Assembly: GCA_015663855.1 (NCBI GenBank)
Contig: DQRJ01000154.1
Location: 1 to 5,795, forward strand
Direction of reading: 5' to 3'
Length of the DNA: 5,795 nt
From: Flavobacteriales bacterium
GTDB lineage: Bacteria; Bacteroidota; Bacteroidia; Flavobacteriales_D; Sanyastnellaceae
Of the stretch, positions 1 through 5,795 are shown piece by piece (position 1 is the first letter of the stretch; each line of letters begins with the position of its first letter). A model generated the notes under the pieces. That model ran no database searches, had not been told where the DNA came from, and saw only the letters and a list, made by a program, of their open reading frames with translations. The position numbers and the translations under genes were made by a program.

Positions 1-1311
1 CCTGCGGTAGGTAAAACCCCTACAAATTGGTACAGACATAGTACTGCATATGCACCAGGAAGGGTTTGGTTAGAGCATTCAGTAAACTCATGGAACACAC
101 CGAAGGCACCTATTTCCTCATCTGCAATTATGTCTATGGAAGTTCTAATGGATGCATGGTCTGATATGCCCGACGAAGGTATTATGGGCCGTATAAAGAA
201 TCACCTAGAGGGTGCTCTAGTATCTCCATGGTTAGTTGCTCTCGGAACGATTCACGGAATCCAGCCTATTTTAACATGGGAAGATCATGACGCGGCGGTA
301 TTGAAAATGGATGAGTCGAAGCAGGAGGCGTGGGGTCGAGTACTACAATTACTTGGATGGGACAGAACAGAAAAGGGGGCTTTCTTTTTACAGCGTTCAT
401 CAGCCTACGGCGTTACTACTTCTTATACGAGAACTTTTATTTGGACGCGGGAGCTAATCTTCGGAGATGGCTCTTATCTGTGGCGAACGGAACCAGGCGA
501 GCCAGAAGTCCATGTTGATAGAACTTTAAATGTTTGGGGTTCAGGAGGAGCGCATAAAGCATACTTCACCCACCTAGATGAAGTCATAAAAACGGTATTT
601 AACGCACCTTTAGAGGAACAGCCAGTTGGAATCTGTGATATGGGATGCGGTAACGGAGCGTTACTACTCCATTTATCGGAAGTGATAAAGTCATCCACCC
701 TACGAGGCGAGAATTTAGATACTCACCCCTTAGAACTAGTCGGAGCTGATTTTAATCACGAAGCCCTTGTGGCAACGGCAGATCATTTCAGACAGGAAGG
801 TGTGGATGGGCATTTTATTTGGGGTGACATAGGCGACCCTGATCAATTAGCTCTCGATTTATGGACTCACCACAAAATTCGTTTAGGCGACCTTATGAGC
901 GTTCGCTCATTCCTAGATCACAACCGTATTTTCAATCGACCACTTATAGATAGGCCTGAGCGAGCTACCTCTACAGGTGCATTTGCTTTTAGGGGAGAAC
1001 GCCTGAAATTGCGTAATGTAGAACAAAGCTTAAAGGAGCACTTTCTACGTTGGTCTCCATATGTAGCACAGCACGGCTTATTAGTTGTAGAGCTACATAC
1101 GATTACTCCAGAAGAGGCAGCAGAACGTCAAGGCGTAATGCCTGCAACGGCATATGATGCTACCCACGGCTTTGCAGATCAATACATAGTAGAGATTCCT
1201 GTTTATGACGCAATGGCAGCAGAGGCAGGGCTTTCGATAGATAAGTCGTGTTCTAGAACGTTCCCTGGCGAATTGCCCGCGACAGTTAGTATACGGTATT
1301 TTAAGGCGTAA
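1..1311 (+). CDS. SAM-dependent methyltransferase, AprA/GphF-like (5' end outside window)
   Basis: The reading frame is open from base 1 to a TAA at 1309-1311, giving 436 visible residues, so the gene is 5'-truncated by the window and the Met at 130 need not be its start. A class I Rossmann methyltransferase fold is shown by motif I, CDMGCGNGALLLHL (634-675), which binds SAM, followed by the acidic strand LVGADFN (about 733-759) and HFIWGDIGDPDQL (about 811-849). Between the fold and the C-terminus lie MSVRSFLDHNRIF (about 895-933) and DATHGFADQYIVE (about 1156-1194). From memory these resemble signatures of the AprA/GphF-type methyltransferase domains of polyketide loading modules, where a His and a Gln hold a metal; H and Q of the second motif are candidates (inference). 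The N-terminal part (about 250-470) may be the helical or winged lobe that precedes the fold in that family. It could be a stand-alone enzyme or the end of a multidomain protein. Methyltransferase is certain; the subfamily is moderately sure and the substrate unknown. Confidence 0.9.
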   Translation, partial: PAVGKTPTNWYRHSTAYAPGRVWLEHSVNSWNTPKAPISSSAIMSMEVLMDAWSDMPDEGIMGRIKNHLEGALVSPWLVALGTIHGIQPILTWEDHDAAVLKMDESKQEAWGRVLQLLGWDRTEKGAFFLQRSSAYGVTTSYTRTFIWTRELIFGDGSYLWRTEPGEPEVHVDRTLNVWGSGGAHKAYFTHLDEVIKTVFNAPLEEQPVGICDMGCGNGALLLHLSEVIKSSTLRGENLDTHPLELVGADFNHEALVATADHFRQEGVDGHFIWGDIGDPDQLALDLWTHHKIRLGDLMSVRSFLDHNRIFNRPLIDRPERATSTGAFAFRGERLKLRNVEQSLKEHFLRWSPYVAQHGLLVVELHTITPEEAAERQGVMPATAYDATHGFADQYIVEIPVYDAMAAEAGLSIDKSCSRTFPGELPATVSIRYFKA

Positions 1312-1350
1312 TTGCTTCATTAACAATTGTGAATAAGCGTTGTTAATTCC

Positions 1351-1379
1351 TTGTTAATTCCTTTATGCATTTTTATTTG
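1351..1379 (+). promoter_or_regulatory. Possible weak promoter for the large structured RNA
   Basis: TTG at 1351-1353 lies 18 bases before TTTATTTG at 1372-1379. This matches the Bacteroidota -33/-7 pattern (TTG, about 19 bases, TAnnTTTG) except for one key base, the A of the -7 element. A start near 1386-1390 would place the first hairpin (1396-1425) at the RNA 5' end. The stretch is AT-rich and such partial matches arise by chance, so support is weak. Confidence 0.3.
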
Positions 1380-1395
1380 ACTTGCATATGAAAAT

Positions 1396-2424
1396 AGTTG
1401 CTTATTTGCTTCAAGCAATGCGACTAAACCCCCAAAGCGATTTATATTAAGAAGTCTCAATTTATTGAATCTGATTAATTGGAAGGCAGCCGAAAGGTGT
1501 AAGGGGTCCCGAAAGGGAGTTGTTTTCGAGAGAAAGAAACAGAAGTTGCAAGAAGGAAAGGAATTCAGCAATGAATGACTGACCAGATCCTAGGCCGATT
1601 GAGGTTTAGATTGCTGACCCAACCGCAAAGGCGGATGGGAGTTCGGTTTTGATATGATTTAGGGCCTGAGAATGGTCGGATTTCGCAAGGGATCAAATTG
1701 GAAGGTTTTCGGACTAACTAATTTTAATGAATTGAGGAACGTGTTGAATGAATGTTTTGGTTAAGACATCGCAAGATTCTTAATCATAGTTCGCAGCTAA
1801 CAAGAAGGCCTAGCCATCATGTTTGTTGTCAGATAAGTAGCGAGTTAGTATTTAGATACCTAGTGTGTTTATTTGCTTTCAATCGAGTTTATTAGGTTTA
1901 ATGTGACGAAAGCAGAGTATGCGCTGGAGAAGAGCTTGTCTCATCACCAGTAAAACTTAGGAAAGTAAACTTGGATTTAGATTTATTTCGATTCGAATTA
2001 CTTCACCGAGTTCTAAGCAAACTATCGTTCGAACAGCGTCAGTGCGAGCTGCGCAAAGGCTGAGAGGCGCTAACTAAGGCAAATCTCAGTTTTCCAAAGG
2101 GTATCGACCCCGTGTCGCCGCAACCTAGTTGCATGGCAACGGCTCCGATTCGCTATCGTTTTGTAGAGGTTCCCTCAACAGATCGAAAGAGATATAGGAT
2201 AAAGCCGCGTCGCAAGACAACACGGAATTAGATCCCAGAGGATGCCAGCCGTTCGATTGAGATTAACGTCAATATTGATCGGACCGGAGAGTTGCTAGGG
2301 CCTTGTGCCCTGGCCCCTCGAAGGCGCTCCTAGCCGGTTCAGGTATAGGAGACTGGAGGATCCGCATCGGTGATTGTTTAGGTATAAAGTTTCGGCTTTT
2401 ACTCTAAGCCACCGGTGCGGATTT
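1396..2424 (+). ncRNA. Candidate large ornate structured non-coding RNA, about 1 kb
   Basis: No protein gene fits here: + strand frames are short, and the longest - strand frame (1320-1571) has no recognisable features. Seen directly are many stems. 1396-1401 pairs with 1420-1425 around an inner hairpin. GNRA-capped hairpins: GCC/GGT on GAAA (1489-1498), TCCC/GGGA on GAAA (1507-1518), GATTTC/GGGATC on GCAA (1679-1694), a 9-11 bp stem with one bulged C on GCAA (1759-1785), and GTC/GAC on GCAA (2209-2218). Others: TCAGCAAT/ATTGCTGA (1565-1572 with 1610-1617), an 8-bp stem around one A-A mismatch (1618-1639), GAGG/CCTC (2166-2176), and GGACCG/CGGTTC enclosing GCTAGG/CCTAGC (2281-2340). GAAA and GCAA loops are stabilising only on this strand, which fixes the orientation. 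A terminator-like hairpin closes the 3' end. Size, isolation and a neighbouring tRNA recall GOLLD and ROOL RNAs, but I see no RNase P, tmRNA or group II domain V signature and cannot assign a family. The ends are approximate. Confidence 0.6.
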
Positions 2425-2430
2425 CTTATT
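2360..2430 (+). terminator. Long terminator-like hairpin ending the structured RNA
   Basis: The arms ATCCGCATCGGTG (2360-2372) and CACCGGTGCGGAT (2410-2422) form 13 pairs with one G-U. The 37-base interior can pair further: 2378-2389 with 2396-2407, with bulges, around TTTCGG. A T-rich tail (TTTCTTATT, 2422-2430) follows. The tail is interrupted by C and A, so termination may be partial, or the arm may be a 3' stability domain of the RNA. Confidence 0.7.
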
Positions 2431-2472
2431 TCTAATAAATTCTACGAAAACCGCAAAAAACTCTATCAAAAC

Positions 2473-2502
2473 TTGCTCAACGCAAGAACCTGAGTATCTT
2501 TG
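2473..2502 (+). promoter_or_regulatory. Bacteroidota-type promoter of the tRNA-Arg gene
   Basis: TTG (2473-2475) is followed, exactly 19 bases later, by TATCTTTG (2495-2502), a full match to the TAnnTTTG -7 element used by the primary sigma factor of Bacteroidota. Transcription should start near 2508-2511, giving a 5' leader of about 35 bases before the tRNA. The promoter lies downstream of the structured RNA's terminator-like hairpin, so tRNA and large RNA can be made as separate transcripts. Confidence 0.75.
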
Positions 2503-2544
2503 CCGTCCGTTTACGCCTTCTATAAAGTGTTCATGGAAAGTTTC

Positions 2545-2618
2545 GGCCTTGTAGCTCAACTGGATAGAGCATCGCATTACGGATGCGAAGGTTTGGGGTT
2601 CGAATCCCTACAGGGTCA
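2545..2618 (+). tRNA. trnR: tRNA-Arg (anticodon ACG)
   Basis: This is a complete 74-base cloverleaf. The acceptor arms GGCCTTG (2545-2551) and CAGGGTC (2611-2617) pair with two G-U pairs, and A2618 is the discriminator base. The D stem is GCTC/GAGC. The anticodon stem TCGCA/TGCGA holds the loop TTACGGA with anticodon ACG at 2579-2581. The T stem TGGGG/CCCTA holds the loop TTCGAAT. No CCA is encoded, so it must be added by the CCA-adding enzyme. In bacteria A34 of this tRNA is deaminated to inosine by TadA, letting it read CGU, CGC and CGA. I see no duplicated 3' end nearby that would mark use as an integration site. Confidence 0.97.
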
Positions 2619-2636
2619 CATAACAAAAAAACATCA

Positions 2637-2669
2637 AGCTCGATACACAAAGTGTATCGGGCTTTTTTT
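2637..2669 (+). terminator. Rho-independent terminator of tRNA-Arg
   Basis: AGCTCGATACAC (2637-2648) pairs over 12 positions, with one G-U, with GTGTATCGGGCT (2652-2663) around the loop AAA, and runs straight into seven T residues (2663-2669). It starts 18 bases after the tRNA. An A-tract upstream (2624-2631) would give a T-tract on the other strand, so it may also stop - strand transcripts arriving from the transporter gene. Confidence 0.9.
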
Positions 2670-2816
2670 ATGCCAACTTCGTCACAAGCTTGCTTGTGTA
2701 AGGAGGAAAGCATAAAATAAAGCCACAACGCTCGAAGAGCGGGGAGCTTGACTTTTCTGTTTTGTTAATTCCCGCACCGCCCATCACCGACCGACCAAAG
2801 GGAGGGAGGTAATCCC

Positions 2817-4028
2817 TCAATCCCGAGGAGCTATCCTCATCCGGGCTAGAATTATAAAGGATGAAATCAGAGTAAGGACTCCGATAGCAATGATGGCATG
2901 CATAATGCTCCAAACATCGGCAATAACACCGGTTAAAATCGCTCCGAATGCATAGCCTAAGTCCCGCCATAGTCTGAAAATGCCTATGCTTTGCGCCCTC
3001 TGTTCGGGGTGAGTGAAGTCTGAAATCCCGGCTAAAAATGTTGGGTAAACGAGGGCAGTTCCTGCTCCTAAAATAGATGAGAGGATGATGAAGTCGAGAA
3101 AGGTTTGGGCATAAATGAAGCAAAGTAAAGCAAGCCCCTGAGCAAACATTCCTATAAAGAGCATATGTTTTTTATTGAGCAGGTCAGCCATTTTGCCAGT
3201 GAATAATTGACCTATTCCCCATACCCCAGGATATATTGCTACTATGATTCCTATCTGCTCTAGAGAGAAATTTCTTGAGGCGAGGAGTATGGGAAAAATA
3301 CCCCAAACCATTCCATCATTTAAATTATTTACTAGACCCGCCTGAGAGATCGACCCGAGATTCCTGTCTTTCCAACTTGTCTCGGAGAAAATGTTTTTCA
3401 GTTTACGAATCGAACTAGTGGCGACCTCTTTCGCGACATGATGAACAGTGTCTTTAATAAGAAAAATAGATCCCAAAAGACCAATTATAGAAAACCCGAC
3501 TCCTAGGTAAAAAGGGTAGGGGCGAAGGCCGTATTCGCTAGCTATCCAGCTCGTAAGAAAAGCTACACCTCCCACTGCTAAATATCCAGCAGATTCGTTG
3601 AGTCCCATTGCCAAACCTCTATCCTTTTCTCCCACGAGGTCTATCTTCATAACGACGGTGCTGGACCAAGTCAGCCCTTGGTTTATCCCTAGTAGCACAT
3701 TCGCGAAAATGATCCAATTCCAGTGAGTAGCGTAGATTAAAATAAACGGTATAGGGAGAGCGAAAAGCCAACCTATAACGAGCAGGTTCTTTCGACCTAC
3801 TCGATTTGCAAGTGCGCCCGCGAAATAGTTAGTTATCGCTTTTGAAATTCCGAAAACGATAATGAACGAGAGGATCGCAGTTTTTGCGATCATATTAAAG
3901 TCCGTTTCAGCAATCTCGGGCAGGATAGACCGTTCAAGACCCACCATTCCGCCCACAAAAGCATTTACGATAACTAGTAAAACGAACTGCTTCCAGTTCT
4001 CTTTTAACCCTAATTTAACGTTGCTCAT
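2817..4028 (-). CDS. Major facilitator superfamily (MFS) transporter
   Basis: This 403-residue inner-membrane carrier has about 12 hydrophobic segments, roughly at 13-33, 48-70, 81-100, 104-125, 141-163, 170-191, 225-250, 256-278, 289-307, 309-332, 346-372 and 374-396, with a hydrophilic loop between the halves near 195-222. MFS motif A between helices 2 and 3 is GALANRVGRK (71-80), and the second half has the degenerate counterpart GKMADLLNKK (278-287). The length is typical for the family. I chose the ATG at 4028 because the upstream gene's stop (4037-4039) then leaves an 8-base gap; an in-frame ATG at 4070 would add 14 residues and overlap that gene. No Shine-Dalgarno is visible, and the start is preceded by A/T-rich sequence. 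It is very likely co-transcribed with the haem lipoprotein gene. The substrate cannot be told from the sequence. Confidence 0.92.
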   Translation of the reverse strand: MSNVKLGLKENWKQFVLLVIVNAFVGGMVGLERSILPEIAETDFNMIAKTAILSFIIVFGISKAITNYFAGALANRVGRKNLLVIGWLFALPIPFILIYATHWNWIIFANVLLGINQGLTWSSTVVMKIDLVGEKDRGLAMGLNESAGYLAVGGVAFLTSWIASEYGLRPYPFYLGVGFSIIGLLGSIFLIKDTVHHVAKEVATSSIRKLKNIFSETSWKDRNLGSISQAGLVNNLNDGMVWGIFPILLASRNFSLEQIGIIVAIYPGVWGIGQLFTGKMADLLNKKHMLFIGMFAQGLALLCFIYAQTFLDFIILSSILGAGTALVYPTFLAGISDFTHPEQRAQSIGIFRLWRDLGYAFGAILTGVIADVWSIMHAIIAIGVLTLISSFIILARMRIAPRD

Positions 4029-4036
4029 TATGCTAA

Positions 4037-4942
4037 TTAATTTGCATAAGTCCCAAAGTCCACGCGCCAAATCCCTCTTATCTCATTCACGCCATATCCT
4101 AAGGCCAAATCTTCTGGATAAAGCTTATCTAAACCTGTTCGTACCCCATTACTCACCTCGTCCCCAGAACCGTGACATTGCAGGCACATCTCGTTTGTTA
4201 CTATAGGCATGTAAAATGTACCTCCCTTTAAAATTGGGGAGAGATCGCGATTTGATGCAATCAAAGTAGAATACATCTCTATGAAATCTACCTCTTCGGG
4301 AGAAGCGGCGTTATCTGGATTCCTATTTCTATCAGAAACACGAGTAATCGTAGCATCTAAAACCACCCCCATGCTGTCTGTAAGAGAAATCGCCCGCGTA
4401 TTGCAAAAGTCCAAAGCGTACTCAGTTCCTTGCGATTTTATCGCTCCCTTAAGATTCTTGCCTAAAATCTTTTTCGTACTCATTACAATATGCCTCCCCA
4501 ATTTTGAATAATCACTTTTATCAATTTTCGGCTCCGATGAAGCGCCCGAATTGTACTGAGAAAGCCATTCACGAGAATCGATTTGGTTTGAAAAAATATA
4601 ATTCACAATATGCTGTAAGTCAGTTTTTTCATATTGCATATTAGGCATTATGCCAAACCTCTCCATAGCTTCACCCATCACCACTTTTTCGGAGGAAGGA
4701 GAGTTCACGAAGGCATTCATAGCGTTATTTGCAGCCTTCTTTGAGCCATATTTAGCCAGATAAGCAGTCTTAACCTCAGCCATAGAAGGGGCGATGCGGG
4801 AAGCCTCAGATGCATTAGGTGAGTGGCAGCTGTAGCAGTTGTATACAAGCGACTTCGCAGTTTCATGACTTATTTCAGCAGTCTCACAAGAAGCGAGAAT
4901 GAGCACAGAACTTATGGCAATGAGTGACTTATGAAGTTTCAT
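4037..4942 (-). CDS. Lipoprotein with cytochrome c-like and Tll0287-like (DUF3365) haem domains
   Basis: The chosen start at 4942 gives 301 residues with a clean lipoprotein signal: MKLHK, a hydrophobic stretch, then lipobox LASC with Cys19 as the lipidated residue. An upstream ATG at 5050 would add 36 residues without signal character and run into the divergent gene's start. After the signal comes a cytochrome c-like domain (about 25-125) with haem-binding CYSCH at 36-40 and a possible axial Met in the segment MPNM (99-102). The second half (about 145-301) matches the Tll0287-like/DUF3365 family: RNRNPDNAASPEE (206-217), YMPIVTNEMCLQCHG (244-258, haem-binding CLQCH 253-257), then YPEDLALGYGVNEIRG (275-290). 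Two covalently attached c-type haems are predicted, on a protein anchored to a membrane and facing outward. Family knowledge suggests redox sensing or electron transfer. It leads a two-gene unit with the MFS transporter. Confidence 0.93.
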   Translation of the reverse strand: MKLHKSLIAISSVLILASCETAEISHETAKSLVYNCYSCHSPNASEASRIAPSMAEVKTAYLAKYGSKKAANNAMNAFVNSPSSEKVVMGEAMERFGIMPNMQYEKTDLQHIVNYIFSNQIDSREWLSQYNSGASSEPKIDKSDYSKLGRHIVMSTKKILGKNLKGAIKSQGTEYALDFCNTRAISLTDSMGVVLDATITRVSDRNRNPDNAASPEEVDFIEMYSTLIASNRDLSPILKGGTFYMPIVTNEMCLQCHGSGDEVSNGVRTGLDKLYPEDLALGYGVNEIRGIWRVDFGTYAN

Positions 4943-4974
4943 GATGCAATGATAAGTAGATAGTTTTGCATTCT

Positions 4975-5002
4975 TTGTAACATGCATTACACAGTAGATT
5001 TT
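4975..5002 (+). promoter_or_regulatory. Possible promoter of the dioxygenase-like gene
   Basis: TTG (4975-4977) is followed, 17 bases later, by TAGATTTT (4995-5002), one base from the Bacteroidota TAnnTTTG element and slightly under the usual spacing. Transcription would start near 5009-5011, about 25 bases before the ATG. The 92-base gap to the divergent lipoprotein gene must also hold that gene's promoter, for which I find no good match. Confidence 0.35.
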
Positions 5003-5034
5003 GATTTGAGATAGGAATTGCCCATCTTCCCGAT

Positions 5035-5795
5035 ATGAAAAGGAAATCATTTTTAAGATCTATCGGTTTAGCTGGAGGAGCTGTTGTCTCAGTGCCGTTA
5101 CTAGCAGCGACAAATGCAATCAATTCGAACATCGCTCCAGCAGCGGAAAGCGCAAAAGGAGGATGTGCTTTAATCCCGTCGGAAACCCCTGGTCCATTTC
5201 CTCTTGATTTGTCTGAAAACTCGTTCTTTTTCAGGCAAGACATTCGTGAAGACAGGCAGGGAACATTGATGTTACAGAGGATTAGAATTGTAGGCCTTGA
5301 AAACTGCCATCCCATGCCTGATGTAAGAGTGAATATTTGGTGTTGCGATAACAATGGGACTTATTCAGGATACGGACCTGAGGAAGGGTTGACCTATATG
5401 AGGGGATACCAAATCACAGACGATAATGGAGAGGTCGAGTTTACAATGATTTTTCCGGGATGGTACCCAGGAAGAGTGGTTCACATGCATTTTCAGGTAT
5501 TTGTAAGCACTTCGTATTCAGTTGTGTCGCAGTATACATGGCCGCACTCGGCTGCTGTCGAAATTGCAAACGGGAACCCTACGGACTATCCTGAAGGTCC
5601 CGATCCGATGACCCCGGAGCAGGATTTTGCCTTCACAGACGGTTACGAAAATCAACTCGCGACTTGCGAGTGGAGTGAGGAGGCGCAGGCTTACGTTTCT
5701 ACTTTGGAGGTGGTAATCGAAGGGGCTGGCGTGAATGGGGTAGGATACCTTGAAAATGAGGCGGCGAAAGTGTTCTCTTTAGGCCAAATCACACC
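5035..5795 (+). CDS. Secreted intradiol ring-cleavage dioxygenase-like protein (3' end outside window)
   Basis: The frame is open from ATG 5035 to the window end (253 codons, no stop). The N-terminus, MKRKSFLRSIGLAGG followed by a hydrophobic stretch to about residue 26, looks like a Tat-type export signal in which the twin arginine is KR; a plain Sec signal is also possible. TPGPFPLD (51-58) and QRIRIVGLENCHPMPDVRVNIWCCDNNGTY in the region 81-110 match the start of the intradiol dioxygenase beta-sandwich. Expected Fe(III) ligands are visible: Tyr110 (in NNGTYSGY), Tyr144 (PGWYPGR), His150 and His152 (VVHMHF). Only five residues separate Tyr144 from His150, fewer than in classical protocatechuate or catechol dioxygenases, as in the exported branch of the family. 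The catalytic set is intact, so ring cleavage is plausible but the substrate is unknown. Met at 5035 is supported by the signal peptide. No Shine-Dalgarno is seen. Confidence 0.9.
   Translation, partial: MKRKSFLRSIGLAGGAVVSVPLLAATNAINSNIAPAAESAKGGCALIPSETPGPFPLDLSENSFFFRQDIREDRQGTLMLQRIRIVGLENCHPMPDVRVNIWCCDNNGTYSGYGPEEGLTYMRGYQITDDNGEVEFTMIFPGWYPGRVVHMHFQVFVSTSYSVVSQYTWPHSAAVEIANGNPTDYPEGPDPMTPEQDFAFTDGYENQLATCEWSEEAQAYVSTLEVVIEGAGVNGVGYLENEAAKVFSLGQIT

Noticed and set aside
1320..1571. 83-codon frame on the - strand over the start of the structured region
   Set aside because: Low-complexity composition, no recognisable motif or start context, and it overlaps GNRA hairpins that point to a + strand RNA.
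1396..2424. Group II intron, RNase P RNA or tmRNA
   Set aside because: No domain V-like hairpin or intron-encoded protein, no GAGGAAAGTCC-type RNase P core, and no tRNA-like ends of tmRNA could be found by eye.
2545..2618. tRNA-Arg as a prophage or island attachment site
   Set aside because: No second copy of the tRNA 3' end and no integrase gene in the window.
2683..2816. Terminator for the transporter unit on the - strand
   Set aside because: Only small hairpins (2683-2698 and 2729-2741) are present and neither has a T-tract directly after it on the - strand; the tRNA terminator at 2637-2669 may serve both directions.
4943..4960. TATCATTG on the - strand as a -7 element for the lipoprotein gene
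   Set aside because: It lies almost on top of the start codon, lacks an upstream TTG at the right distance, and would imply a leaderless message.
4943..5050. Upstream ATG at 5050 as start of the haem lipoprotein
   Set aside because: The extra 36 residues would bury the clear lipoprotein signal peptide and overlap the divergent gene.
4929..5354. 141-codon frame on the - strand
   Set aside because: It is the shadow of the intradiol-dioxygenase-like gene, which has family motifs on the + strand.

Overview
The window looks like chromosomal DNA from a Bacteroidota bacterium. This rests on a near-perfect Bacteroidota-type promoter (TTG, 19 bases, TATCTTTG) in front of the tRNA gene, a tRNA without an encoded CCA tail, no clear Shine-Dalgarno sequences before the genes, and a lipoprotein/haem gene style common in that phylum. 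The genus cannot be fixed from the sequence.

Layout. Positions 1-1311 (+) hold the 3' part of a SAM-dependent methyltransferase gene that begins outside the window; it resembles the AprA/GphF-type methyltransferase domains of polyketide loading modules. Positions 1312-2430 hold no credible protein gene. Instead there is about 1 kb of dense potential RNA secondary structure on the + strand: at least five stems capped by GAAA or GCAA tetraloops, a possible pseudoknot, a possible helix joining the two ends, and a 13-bp terminator-like hairpin at the 3' end. I read this as a candidate very large structured non-coding RNA. It recalls the GOLLD/ROOL type in size, tetraloop density and position next to a tRNA, but I cannot assign it to a known family. 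A tRNA-Arg(ACG) gene follows at 2545-2618 with its own promoter and a strong terminator.

On the - strand, a two-gene unit runs from 4942 to 2817. It encodes a lipoprotein with a cytochrome c-like domain and a Tll0287-like (DUF3365) haem domain, then, 8 bases downstream, a 12-helix major facilitator transporter. Diverging from it at 5035 (+) is a secreted intradiol-dioxygenase-like protein, cut off by the window end.

The three right-hand genes all act at or outside the inner membrane (haem lipoprotein, transporter, exported non-haem iron protein). No shared pathway can be proved from the sequence. The main target for follow-up is the 1 kb structured region.
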